Of a stretch of 64,000 nt of DNA, positions 24,283 to 35,862 are shown one piece after another. Made by a program: the position numbers and the translations under genes. The stretch is from Silurus meridionalis (lineage: Eukaryota; Chordata; Actinopteri; Siluriformes; Siluridae): assembly GCF_014805685.1 (NCBI RefSeq), contig NC_060885.1:23836132-23900131 (forward strand), in the 5' to 3' direction. Under the pieces are notes generated by a model. That model had not been told where the DNA came from, did not search any database, and worked only from the letters and a program-made list of their open reading frames with translations. Position 1 is the stretch's first letter. Each line of letters opens with the position of its first letter.

Positions 24283-24514
24283 CTGAAATTGCAACGCATT
24301 TCCTTCAATCCTGGCTACTGTCTGTCCAGCACTTTTTAAAAATGGAAATGGAGCATGATTGGGAGAGTCTGCTTTAGATACTCTTTAGACAGGCAGAACA
24401 ATATTTACAACTGTCATGAACAAGTCTATTAATAGATTCTCAACGTTTGCATATCTTGAGCAAAAATGTAAAAGCAACTGGGACAAACGAAACTAGCAAA
24501 CACATAGAAACATT

Positions 24515-26300
24515 ATAGTCAGAGGTGGCAAAAGTACACACATCCTTCACCTTAATAGAAGTACAGAAGTAGTTCGGGCTCTGACATGTACTTAAGTAAA
24601 AAGTAACCACTACTACTACCTGTTTTAGTGTCAGGCTGGTGACTGGACCTCACGTCATATTAATATTAGGGCTGTCAATTGATTAAAATATTTTATAGCA
24701 ATTAATCGCACGATTGTCATGGGTTAACTCACGATTAATCACAACTTAATTGTATATTTTTATGTTCTAAATGTACCTTATGTAAGTTTTTTAATATTTT
24801 AATCAACATGGCCATGGACAAATATGGATGCTTTATGCAAATGTAGGTTTATTATTAGTGATACTGTACATAGAGCATAAAGACAAAATATACTTGTGCG
24901 TGTTTTAAAGTAATTATAGGTGTTTTAAATTATGTAAATCATCAGGACACCAAACGGAACCTTTGCTTGTTTCCACACGGACGGTTAATGAGGTGATACC
25001 AGAGAAACTGTACCTATTCTAACTTTCATATGGATTACATGATCTGATTTGTTTTCGATGTGAATTGGTTTATTTAAAAGTTTATTTAAATTTAGACATT
25101 TTGGGCTGTCTATTCATATATTTATTATGTCTGTGAGGTATTCAATGAGATTCAGGTTGTTTTAATTATGTGTCTGTGGAGAGAGATGACAGACAGAGAC
25201 AGCAGAGAGCGCCCCCTGTGTGTTTTTTTATTTTACAAAAGCACAGCGTTTTGTTGTTATTATGAGTGTATACAAATAAAAGTAGACCCTTTACAGATTC
25301 GAATGATGCATTGCTCTTACTTGTATGACCGAAAAGAGTAATTTAAGTTTCAGGGTTATAAGGAAAAAATGCTACAAAACATGCAGGCATGTTTGTTGAC
25401 CCCCGAGGGATAATCGTGCGCATCTTGGCGCAAACTTGGCGCATCAATAAAACAAATGTTTAAGGATTAAAATTATGTTTCTGTGGATTAAAATTATGTT
25501 TCTTTATTTTGTTGATTTTTTTTAATATCTGAGTAAAAAAGGACTTTGCAAATAAAAGTGTGTTCCGTTGGAGGTTTTAATTTCGCCTCTTCTACTTATT
25601 AATTTATTTATATTTTCAATTAAAATGGTAAAAAAGAAATGCACGCTGCTTTAATTAATTAATACAATTAGCGCTATTCAAATGAATTTGCGTTAACAAG
25701 TTATAAACAGGTTCATTTTGACAGCCCTAATTAATATATTAATACAAAATGAATTTCAAATGTTGTTATCTAACGTATGTATCCAGGCTCAACAACCACT
25801 AAATAGAACACAAGCAGAGAAAAGATAATGATGATCAAGTGATCAGAAATGTCTCTGTTCTCAGTCATGTTTAAATCGCTGACTCCCTCTGTCTCATCCA
25901 CTTTAACCCCATACTTTGTGTTGCCTTTTGACAGCATCGTGGCTGAATACACACACTTTATCCTCATTGTTCTCTTTGTAAACTAGTCTGCATCTGTGAT
26001 GTGTAATAATCAGTAAATGATACACCAGTGGTAGATTGAAAAAGCCACACAAGACAAGAAATAGGTTGATGGGCTAAAAATGACATGCAGTAAGAAGAAA
26101 AAATATTGACATTTCACCAAATAGATTAAAAAAAAAGTAGCGAGTCCCAGCTCTGTTTATAGTTCAGGGAAATTATTTTCTTCATATGTTAGGAGGGCGA
26201 TGTCAGAGCACAGGGTTAGTCATGAAATAAGATAAGGGCCAAGACAAAAACGTAGCTTTTCATTGAAGGGAGCCTTTAGTCACTAATTCAACAACACTTT
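24515..26300. mobile_element. Probable older hAT-like repeat that hosts the 24667 insertion
   Basis: The left flank (GAGGTGGCAAAAGTACAC, then ATGTACTTAAGTAAAAAGTA) has the AAGTACTT-rich look of hAT-related repeats seen elsewhere in the window (39125, 43500). The right flank (25738 onward) shares an exact 25-bp block with 23610-23634. The simplest reading is an older repeat split by the 1-kb element. Its outer ends are not fixed, and family identity rests on recall of similar fish repeats. Confidence 0.4.
24667..25729. mobile_element. hAT-type element with perfect 8-bp target duplication
   Basis: A 1,063-bp element with 12-bp termini TAGGGCTGTCAA on the left and TTGACAGCCCTA on the right, exact inverted copies. 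It is flanked on both sides by ATTAATAT (24659-24666 and 25730-25737). The 8-bp duplication is the hallmark of hAT transposition. Subterminal sequence has TTAATCGCACGATTG motifs. No transposase frame is present, so it is non-autonomous. The intact duplication argues for fairly recent insertion. Confidence 0.9.
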
Positions 26301-26834
26301 ATATTCTTGTTAGCATATTATGACAATATGACAATTGTGAAAATAAGTTAACTTCTCTGACATTATCACTGGATCTACTGGATCAACCTTGTGGTGTTTT
26401 TTAATACTTCACAAACTTAAAAATTTTAAACTGTAAGTTCCATCTCCAGTCTATCAGATTATTAGGTTTTATCTGCTAACCGATCATCATCCAAAATATA
26501 GATTGCTGTCAGATCAACCACTCACCACTGAGAACTTAGTATCCCAGAATGCATTATGGCGTGAATGCATGGCAACATTACATATCAATTTCATTAATTT
26601 AAGAACTCTAATAAAGTTAACAGTCACTGGACATCTGATTTCTGCACTCACACATTTTTCCAATCAAACACTTGCAGACTTGCAACATGAGGACATAGAC
26701 ACAGTTGTTGGTAGTCTTTTTATAAAAATATGTAGCAGAACCCACAATTTTTTCTTGCTTTTTGATTGAAAAAAATATGTACACATAGTAATTAGTAAGT
26801 AGCTTAGTAAGCTATATTATGTATTTCTGTAGCT

Positions 26835-27245
26835 CCCAGCCAGACGTCCGCACCTGTCTAAAAGTTGTTTGGCACACTCTTCATGTGCAAACTGCTCCAG
26901 CTGTCTCAAGTTTGAGGGATGCCTTCTCCAGACTCCATGTTTCCACTCTTTGCATAGATGTTGAATAGGATTCAGATTAAGGCCCATAGAAAACAACTTC
27001 TAAATAGTTCAGTAAATTGCTCTGGACTATTTGTTAGTTGTTGTATGTTTTTGAACCATTATCCTGTTTGATGTCTCTGTAGTTGCTGTACTTGCTAAAA
27101 AAAAAAAGCTCCAGTTTTGTCTCATCTGTCCAAAAGACATTCTCTCGAAAGGATTGTGTCTTGTCCATATGAATTTCATCAAGTTGGAAAGAAGACAATT
27201 TGTCTGAGATATCACTATAACATATATATGTATGATTTACAAAAC
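26835..27245 (-). pseudogene. Tc1-like transposase remnant
   Basis: On the minus strand the frame ENVFWTDETKLELFF (about 27085-27140) matches the W(S/T)DETK..LF motif around a catalytic Asp of Tc1-like DD34E transposases, preceded by HMDKTQSF. The plus-strand sequence 26870-27010 (CAGCTGTCTCAAGTTTGAGG, then GATGTTGAATAGGATTCAG) is the antisense of the central part of the same fish family. Internal deletions and an A run disrupt it. No intact inverted ends were located. Confidence 0.65.
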
Positions 27246-27299
27246 AGACAAGGCAAGAAATGAACTTTGAACTGTCAAAATGTACATTTTGAGTCTCCA

Positions 27300-28401
27300 A
27301 GCCCCACTGGGAACATCGCCCAGCCGTTGTTCCTCGCTGGGGGTGCCCTCAGTTCTGGAATTCCACTAGGGGTATTGCTTCGCCTGGGTTTTTTTCTGGG
27401 GATGCTGTCACTCCGCCTCCAATCACCGACAAGGCCTTCCCTCCGCCCCTGAGCCCAGATGAGGCTGTCGCTCCACCCCCTAGCCCCGTCGAGGCAGTTG
27501 CTCCGCCCTGATCCCTGTGGAGACTGTCGCTCCGCCCCCATTCAACAACGAGGTTGCCGAATCGCCCCCTGAGCTCTGACGAGGCCATCGCTCTGCCCTG
27601 GGCACAGAGGAAGCAGTCGCTCTGCCCCGGGCACCGGTGAGGGTGTTGCACTGCCGCCTGGCACCAAAAAGAGTAACGCAAGGCCTAAGAGTCTGCTCCA
27701 GAGCAGTCCCGCCGAGGCCGCCGCTCGGCCTAAGAGTCCCCTCCAGAGTCCCGCCGAGGGGGGCCGCTCCACCTCAGAGTCCCGTCAAGGGCGCCGCTCC
27801 ACTCCAGAGTCCCGTCAAGGGCGCCGCTTTGCTCCAGAGTCCCTTCGAGGGTGCCAGTCCACTCCAAAATCCCACTGAGGGCGCCGCTCCGCTCCGCTCC
27901 AGAGTTCGGCCGAGGGCACTGCTCCGCTCCAGCGTCCCGCCGAGGGTGCCGCTCCGGTCCAGAGTCCCGTCGAGGGGGCCGCTCCACTCCAGAGTTCCGC
28001 CAAGGGCTTCGCTCCACTCCAGAACCAGCAGCCACGCCTCCCTCCAAGGCTCACACTCTCACTCAGCCTCTCCCTACTACTAATCATCTACACCTCTCCT
28101 CCTCCTACTAATCACCTACACCTGTTCCCCATTTACCTGTCCCCTTTATAAGGTCCCTATTCCCCTTCACTCCGGGTCTGATCTACCATTTACGACTATA
28201 GATCACCTGGACTTCCTACCTCTCTGGTTCCCTGTGCTTCCAGACTTCCATGCTTCCAGGCTTCCATGCTCCTGGCTACGCTTCTAAGGAAGCATTCAGT
28301 TAAGTTTACCATTTGCTCCAGTCACCTCTCTCATGTGTGTTGAGACAATAAAAGAAATTCTGTTTTACCCCCAGTTAATGTCGCCTGGTTTATCCGTGAC
28401 A
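27300..28401 (+). mobile_element. GC-rich repeat array with LTR-like 3' tail
   Basis: From 27300 to 28030 the DNA is GC-rich, first with degenerate GTCGCTCCGCCCCC units, then with at least ten 30-bp units that translate on the plus strand as LQSPVKGAAP-like decapeptides, one frame running 27637-28083. Next come pyrimidine-rich sequence, CCCCTTTATAAGG (28141), a polyadenylation signal AATAAA at 28347 and a terminal TGACA at 28397-28401. Similar Pro/Ser-rich arrays with such tails occur in fish LTR retroelements. No RT, integrase or full LTR pair is seen here, so it is a fragment and the class is uncertain. Confidence 0.5.
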
Positions 28402-29519
28402 ATCTTTTGCGCAGTTTTGTAAATGCAATGAATTAATTTTTCTGATCCTGAATGTTGTTTATTTCTTCTCCATGCACACTGATTAACCTTCCTAATGAAT
28501 AATACTTTTAATCAGACTGTGCCTCAAACAAAGTGTGTCGTTTTGCATGTGTGGGCATTTCAAAGTACGTGATAGTCACAGTTTCACAGTTAGGCGAAGT
28601 TAATTCTTTTTTAAGATACTCTTCAGATGAAATTATTTGTAAATTAGAGTTAGGGTTATTTACATTTCTTTGGTTGTTGAAAACAACTATCCTAGACAGA
28701 AAATGGACTAAAGATTTTTGCACTTCATATTCAGGCAATATATTATAAATGGTGCTGAGTTGCCGACAGTCTTTTAATTTGGCTATTTAATGAAAATCAA
28801 AATATATACTATGGGAAGATAATATTTCATAGCAATAATTAAAAATACAGATTTACTATTACTATATACTAATTATTCAAAAGCCTAAATGCATGGCATC
28901 TGAAACATCTGCTCTGGTTGTAACTTTATCGTTCCCTGTGGCCTACAGCATGGCATGGACATTGAATTTGCCATCTGTCCTGGTTATTGAGAGACCTCCG
29001 GGTTGCTCCTTTTTTCTGTCATATGGCAGGGTCTCTGAACTGTGTCCGCTACGCCACAGTGCTCAGAGGATTTAGGAGAGAGGGACTGGAAAGCAGAGTC
29101 CAGCCAGGCAGGCAACCTGATCCTCAGCGTGTGGAGCGTCAGAGTGGACACCCAGAGAGCAAGAGCTTACAATGGAGGCTCTCAGCACACACCCGCACAC
29201 ACGCGCGCACACACACACACAAAGAAGAAGAATGAGAAAGAAAGAGAGAGAAGTTGGAGAACCAGGTGTGTTACAGGTGTGATCTATTACTCTCAATAGA
29301 TCTGCTCATATGGGAGAAGACAATAGATTGTTATACTTTGTCTTACGATTCAGGCCACATATATTTAAATTTATTTAATGAGAAAAAAGTCAGCCCTGTC
29401 ACTTCCCACTGCACCACCATTACACACTCAGGTGCAAAAGTATCCCCGTACTTCTCTGTTCCCGGCTCCTAGATTCTTCCCATAAATATGTAACTAAAAA
29501 ACAGGAATTCCTGTTCTCT

Positions 29520-29950
29520 TCTGCAATGAAGTAATCTCCCTGATCAAGCGAATGACAAAGCTCTTTATTCAAATGGGCTTAAACATATGCGGGGCAGAAC
29601 AGGAAGCAGTCACTGGCCCTTCTCCAAAGCAGCTTTGTGATAGTTTAATATAATTATACACTTGATGAAACTTTATTTTAATGCATGTTCATGAGGTTTC
29701 GCTTGTCATTCTTAGGTTGGCCAAGTCCACTATGTGATTGACTACAGCATCAGTGTTAAATTCAGCCAGATTTGACCCCTATAGTTTGCTGGAGTCTGAT
29801 TCCAGGGATCATCTGCTGCACATCTGGCCACAATGTGCTGCTCGCATCAGACTAAGCCACCACAGTGTGAGCTGTCAAGGCACCTAGCATGACAACATTC
29901 CTGCTTCAATCCCCGATTCCAATATTTAGCCATGTCCTTCCCTTTCGCTC
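29520..29950. other. Unique stretch, candidate conserved noncoding element
   Basis: About 430 bp without simple repeats or known transposon wording, including GTGATTGACTACAGCATCAG, GAATGACAAAGCTCTTTATT and TAATATAATTATACACTTG. No credible open frame exists. It is a plausible distal regulatory element of pkdcc or a neighbour; this is inference from texture only. Confidence 0.3.
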
Positions 29951-30609
29951 TCTTTTCTTTCTTTCTTGCTCAGAGAACATATGAAGATAACCTGCAGGGA
30001 AACTTGAGCAGCAACAGGCAGAGGCGCCACACACTGTAGGAGACGGCCATCAGTGTGTCATATACAATTATTGCCATATCACTAGATGTCATATTGTGAT
30101 AGAAGTTAACAACACCATGGAAGATTACCAGAGATATTAACAGAGATAACACTTGACCACTGATTTCATCACCTCCTGGCAGTTATCTCTAAAATATGTG
30201 CTCGGAACTCTCTGGTCTCTGTGGCTGCTTAATGCTTTACAAATAAGAGAAAAAACGAATGAGTGTATCAAACGCATCCTCCTATCAGTCATTGAAAGAT
30301 CGCTATTTGTCTGTCAGTTGGGTTGCATATTTGTACAAAAAGCTTCTAATTTCACTTTAATAATAACACAGTCTAGCCTAGGCATATGTTTTGAAGATAA
30401 CAAAAACATGGGAGAAGCTGCATGCGTTTAAATTTGCCATTTCAAAACAGCTCACCAAAACTAACTTCTACCAAAATGTCCGACTATACCTATAAACATC
30501 TCAGTATGATCAGCTATACATACAATTATATTATGCATTCAATGATTAAACCTGACACATGAGACAATAATATTTTTGAGACAAATGTGAAGTGATGCAA
30601 TAAACAAAC

Positions 30610-30698
30610 CTCTTTCCATCTCTGGGATCTCATATCCGTTCATTCCTCCAGGACTGCTGCATTCCACTTCCGAATCTTCAGAATGAGTGTCTGGACCT
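30610..30698 (-). other. Exon-like segment of unknown gene
   Basis: On the minus strand an AG (30700-30699 or 30698-30697) precedes an 87-89-bp segment followed by GTTTGT. The open frame reads GPDTHSEDSEVECSSPGG then MNGYEIPEMER, an acidic, Ser-rich composition unusual for random AT-rich DNA. The frame continues through both splice candidates. The polypyrimidine tract is mediocre and the donor is not optimal. I do not recognise the protein. It may be an exon of an unplaced minus-strand gene upstream of pkdcc, or chance. Confidence 0.25.
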
Positions 30699-31283
30699 CT
30701 AACACAAAGCAGGAGCCACTCAGAACTACAGTCCAAATTTTTTGAATACTTTCCCTTCACTGCAATTTTGAATACACAAAACCACAAACAATTCAATGAT
30801 GCTATGGTCTTCACTTGCCAAAATGCTTTTAATAATGTCTGTACAGCAAGGACCAAAAACAAACCATCATGGTGCAAATCTGAGCTAAAACAAAAAACAA
30901 AAAAAAAGGCAGACAGGACGAGAAGCCAACCTGCAAAAAAGGCAGAGGGACAGAGATAAATGTTGCACAGCTGCCATAAAGAGGAAGATTAGGATAAGGG
31001 AAGTGAACTAGGGGATACAGAGATAAGAATAAGATGCACAGCAGTGCTAGAGGTTACAGTATTCACTCCATATAATGCCCAATGTTTGAAATTACATGCG
31101 TCAGATGAGTATAGTATATCCTGCTTGGCTGAGCCATGAACCAAGATGACCAACAATAAAGACAATAAAATGTTGACAGAGTGCAAAATTGTGCATTATA
31201 GATTACTGCTGTACATATTCACATATGCACAGACATATATGCATGTTAAAGCCTGGCACTGTATTACACCTATGCCCTACAAA

Positions 31284-31321
31284 ATGGCCAGACAGACAGA
31301 CAGACAGACTTTATAACTATC

Positions 31322-31419
<98 letters not shown>

Positions 31420-31445
31420 CTTTACTGTCATCAAATAAATATAAA
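31284..31445. repeat. CAGA and GATA arrays beside a LINE-like 3' end
   Basis: About six CAGA units, then about 24 GATA units (31323-31419). Directly after follows TCTTTACTGTCATCAAATAA, which on the minus strand resembles the terminal sequence of the LINE at 49.68 kb ending in a microsatellite tail. Confidence 0.85.
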
Positions 31446-32339
31446 AGCACTGGGCAAAGTAATAAATAATAAATAAAAACAAATATACAAATGTTTGAGA
31501 AGTTATATTAATGCAAGATGTGTGTAAGGTACATTATGTGTAGAGAATATGGGATATGAACATTTACAGTATTGGATATGTTCAATGTATGCACAACTGT
31601 ACAAAAGATATACATAGATGACATAAAGATATGAGGATTATCAGATGCTGAGGCACATACAGTATATGTCATATTCCAGTCTTAAATTTAGAAGGTTACA
31701 TATGTGACCATGGACTCTGGATTTAGGCCTTAAGTCATGACAATATTTTTTTTCCCCTAATGGTCCACCTCTACAGGCAAAGCTTCACAGCACTCATTAA
31801 TATTTTACACACTGTACCATTTCCTATTGACAATTATTGACAGTTTAAACTGGCAAAGACAATGATTGACAGAATGGAATAATGGAAATGGCAGTAGAGT
31901 CAGTTGTCATGGTAACACTGATCTCACACCAATTAATTTTATTGTTCTGGGCTTGCGTATTGACAGAAGCAATACTTGTGATGTGTCCTTTATAACTCTA
32001 TCCATCTACTGCTGCTGTTTGTGTATCCTAATTTGGCAGGAACAGTGTGCTGGATAGAGATTTATGAATGACTTACTAAGTTTAAGAGTTTAACAAGTCC
32101 CGTTTAGGTTCATTTCAAATGAGCTGGAGATTTGCTATTTAGTTTATGCAGTAATTGGGTTGCATGATTAGGCTGTACTTTTGGGCAGTTTAAGAATGTT
32201 TTACAATGTTTGCCTACAGTGATGAGAATTTTCACACAAAGGACCAGGAGCAACTACACTATGTCTTGGGTATAAAATCTAGCAATCACTAATGAAATTA
32301 TAGAACACTCCAGCAAAAATCTAAAATGTAGCCATTAAT

Positions 32340-32425
32340 TAAGTTTAATTCAATTCAATTTTATTTGAATAGTTTTGTCAACAATGGATATTGTTATAAG
32401 CAGCTTTAGAGAAATCTAGAGCTTC
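32340..32425 (+). repeat. Interspersed fish repeat tail
   Basis: CAATTCAATTTTATTTGAAT, then GTCAACAATGGATATTG and AAGCAGCTTTAGAGAAATC, a very common fish repeat terminus. A diverged copy is at 18120-18200 (CAAATAAATTGTATTTAATA, ACATTGGACATTCTC). Confidence 0.6.
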
Positions 32426-32527
32426 AATTTGAATTGCAACTGATTGCTAATAAGCAAGCTAGCTTATGCCCAGTGATGACACATGTAGCAAGATTTCTCT
32501 TTTCTAATATGATGAAAAACCTCATCA

Positions 32528-32850
32528 CTTAAACTAAATGGACACAGGTTTGTGGAAATCTGACCATTAGATTTATATGTGCTTTTTAAACATCTCATTT
32601 AACATTTGGTCCCAATATTGCTGTTCTAATAATCTCCACTCTTCTTTGAAGACTACTACTAGATTTTGTGGAGATCTGTGCACCAACCACTGTAAACCAT
32701 ATCTTCATGTAGCTAGCTTTTTCACACAGGAGCATTGTAATTGTCAGTGAAGGGAAAATTTTATGCAACTGCATCCAAGGAATTTTACACAATTGTGTGC
32801 CACCAACTCCAACAGTCTGAGAAAGAAACACAAAGAGATGGAAAAGCATA
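32528..32850 (+). mobile_element. DNA repeat family, short copy
   Basis: Shares blocks with the copies at 39848-40330 and 60246-60745: GTTTGTGGA at the left, ATATGTGCTTTTTAAACAT, CTCCACTCTTCT, CATATCTTCATGTAGCTAGC and CAACAGTCTGAG. The GTAAAGTCAGGTA centre is deleted. The family is a familiar fish DNA transposon derivative whose precise name I cannot assign. Confidence 0.65.
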
Positions 32851-32969
32851 TCTTGGATGGTAGATTTAAATTATGAACAATTATAACTATTGAGGCCAAT
32901 TTGGTTTCGAGGAGTAATTGGGGAGAGAACGGTGAAGGAGAGATGGTCACTTGTATTTTAGGTTGTATG

Positions 32970-33798
32970 CTTTTTTTGGTCTACTTCCTAGTTTTACTGA
33001 GTAGCAAAGAGCAACTTTTACTCTCCACTCAACTACATATATGATTCAATATATGCACTTTTTACTCTACTATATTTTGATGGACAATGACCATTACCAA
33101 TTACATTTTGCACCTCTGTTGAAGATGTCATTAAGACTCAACACTCCCCTGCCCCCATCTGCTGCCAGTGAGCGACTTTTTAGCAACACCGGCCTTATTT
33201 TCAGTCCAAAAAGTTTGGTAAAATAAAAAAGAAACATTGAAAAATAGAGATTTTAAAGTGAATCAATCAATCAGCTCTGAATATTTGGTTTTACTTTATC
33301 TAAAAATATTTACTTTCATTATATTTGTCAGTTGAATACTAACAAATATACTGGTAAATACTGGTACATTTATTTGTTATTTAAAGATCCCTTTTTTGAA
33401 AGGTAGCTTTACTACTTGTCTACTTGTTTATGTTTTGACCGAATTGTTTGGTTTTTGTTACATTCTGGCATGCCGAAGAGTGTGTTGTGTTGTGTTGTGT
33501 TGTGTTGTGTTGTGTTGTGTTGTGTTGATCTTGGTTAATGCAGTGTTAAGGTGAAAATTTTGATTTGTATTTTAGGAAATAAAACCTCACAAATCTTGTT
33601 TTCTTAGTATTAAAATCTGGTGCATCTTAGAGCCTACGTTCAATATGAGTCAAATGCTCAAGTAATGTTTGAATCAGATACTCTAATACATTTACTCAAG
33701 TCATATAGGAATTTGCAACTATTAAATTGTAATGGTTTTGCAGCAAGATATTTATATTTATATTTGAATATGATTTTCAGGTACTCTTTACACCTCTG
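32970..33798 (+). pseudogene. hAT element with remnant of transposase C-terminus
   Basis: Related to 10656-11430 throughout, ending CTCTTTACACCTCTG (inverted CAGAGGTGTAAAG). At 33140-33210 the frame reads PPSAASERLFSNTGLIFSPK, matching the conserved C-terminal dimerisation motif of hAT transposases (P.SAASER.FS..G). The left terminus is truncated near 32970. The upstream transposase is missing. A TGTGT pentanucleotide array (33480-33527) expanded inside the element. Confidence 0.75.
33480..33528 (+). repeat. TGTGT pentanucleotide array
   Basis: About nine TGTGT units inside the hAT-derived element. Confidence 0.9.
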
Positions 33799-34039
33799 TG
33801 TAAATGCTGATGTTCAAGCATTTTTTATACAATAGACAGGTCTGTAAAAAACACCAAGTTATGTAAAGCTTGACTTACTTGAATGCTAAAAAAGGTGCTT
33901 AAAAAAATACTTGACAGTAGATTCACAACAAACCAGAACCAAACTAAAATAAAGCTGGCTCTGTCCATTAATTAAATCAATGAAAAGTGGGATTTACAAA
34001 AAGTGCAGCAACTGCCCAAAGATTACACAGTAAAATGTC

Positions 34040-34474
34040 ATTGACAGTGGATGTGTGTTCCAGTTTTATCCACACGGTGAAATGAAACAACGTTCCTCCT
34101 GAGCCCTGGTGCTACATACAGCAACAATCACAGAAAACAGAAAACACAGGGTTAAGGACTAGTAAGTGTCCTCGCCATGTAAAGTGCATCGTGTGCAACC
34201 TGGTGCAAACAGTGCAAAGACAACACAAGACAGTGCAAGACAAATACACAAAACACAAAATACAAAATAGCTCCACCAGTAAAACTGTTGTAAAGAGACA
34301 GTAGCAAAAATGTAAACAAAAGAGCAATAGCAGCAATCCATAAAAGATGTGCAAAAATGGCATGTAAACAGTTTATGGTAATGAAGTGATGTAATATGAG
34401 TGGTACTGAAGACATGGGTGTGGGAATGAGTACAAGTGTGTGTCGAGTCTGGGCTGTACAGATCAGTAACACCG

Positions 34475-34514
<40 letters not shown>

Positions 34515-35862
34515 TCAGTTCAGTTCTGTGTTGAGAAGCCTAATGGCTTGAGGAAAGAAACTGTTACCCAGTCTGGATGTGGCAGACCGAATGCTTCAGA
34601 ACCACTTCCCTGATGGCAGGAGGGTGAAGAGTGTGTGCGACGGGTGTGTGGGGTCGTCCACAATGCTGTTGGCTTTGCGGATGCAGCATGTGGTGTAAAT
34701 GTCCATGATAGAGCGGAGAGAGACTCTGATGATCTTCTCAGCTGTCCTCACTATCCTCTGTAGGGTATTGTGATCTGAGAAGGTGCCGTTCCCAAACTGG
34801 GCAGTGATGCAGCTGCTCAAGATGTTCTCAATGGTCCCTCTGTAGAACATGGTCAGGATAGGGGGAGGGAGATGGGCTTTTCTCAGGAAGTGGAGACACT
34901 GCTGGGCTTTCTTGGTGATGGAGCTGGTGTTGAGTGAAGAGGTAAGGTTATTCGCCAGATGAACACCAAGGAATTTGGTGCTCTTGACAATCCCCACGGA
35001 GGATCCATTGATGATCAGTGGAGAATGGTTGCTCTGTGCTCTTCTGAAGTCAACAATCATCTCTTTAGTTTTGTCGACGTTTAGAGACAGGTTGTTGGCT
35101 CCACACAAGCCGTTAACCGTTGTACCTCCTCCCTGTATGCTGACTCATCGTTCTTGCTGATGAGACCCACCACGGTCGTGTCATCGGCGAACTTGATGAT
35201 GTGATTTGAGCTGTGCATTGCTACACAGTCATAGGTCAGCAGAGTGAACAGCAGTGGACTGAGCACACAGCCCTGAGGTGCCCCAATGCTCAGTGTGGTG
35301 CTGCTGGAGATGCTGTTTCCGATCCAGACTGACTGAAGTCTCCCAGTCAGGAAGTCCAAGATCCAGTTACAGAGGGAGGTATTCAGGCCCAGTAGGCCCA
35401 GCTTCTCAATCAGGTGCTAAGGAATGATTGTGTTGAATGCTGAGCTAAAGTCTATGAACAACATTTGTACATAAGAGTCCTTGTTGTCTAGGTGGGTGAG
35501 GGGCAGATGAAGGGTGGTAGAGGTGCATGGGGTCCAGTGCGTGTGGAAGCTGGGTCTTGACATGCCTCATGACGAGCATCTCGAAGCACTTCATCACGAT
35601 GGGTGCAAGCGTGATGGGCAATAGTCATTGAGGCAGGAGACAGTAGACTTCTTCGGCACGGGAACGATGGTCGTCGTCTTGAGGCACGTAGGAACAATGG
35701 TGCTGCTCAGGGAGATGTTGAAGATGTCGGTAAAGACATCCACTAGCTGTTGTGCACGTTCCCTGAGCACTCTGCCAGGAATGTTGTCTGGTCCAGCAGA
35801 CTTCCGTGGGTTAACTCTGCATAGAGTTTTCCTCACTTCAGCTGTGGTTAGACAGACTTATA
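34040..35862 (-). pseudogene. Non-LTR retrotransposon (L2/CR1-like), 5'-truncated reverse transcriptase
   Basis: Minus-strand coding order is clear. RT N-terminal part [19 protein letters not shown] (35760-35830); [13 protein letters not shown] with an in-frame TAG near 35418; [24 protein letters not shown]; the active-site box [10 protein letters not shown] (about 35195); then [25 protein letters not shown]; and the C-terminal SIVDDPTHPSHTLFTLLPSG (34600-34680). Frames shift near 35090, 35490 and 35600, and one stop interrupts the frame, so it is dead. The endonuclease and 5' part are absent, as in most 5'-truncated LINE copies. The 3' untranslated part runs to about 34040 with a GT run at 34474-34511. 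Clade assignment among L2, CR1 and Rex1 relatives is uncertain. Confidence 0.88.

Noticed and set aside
25770..25967. Minus-strand frame ending in a hydrophobic stretch (LIIIIFSLLVFYLVVV)
   Set aside because: It looked like a small membrane protein, but it sits in a probable hAT-like repeat and shares an exact 25-mer with 23610, so a repeat origin is more likely.
27275..28087. Several minus-strand frames of 76-110 codons rich in Gly, Ala and Arg
   Set aside because: They are antisense readings of the 30-bp GC-rich repeat array and not independent genes.
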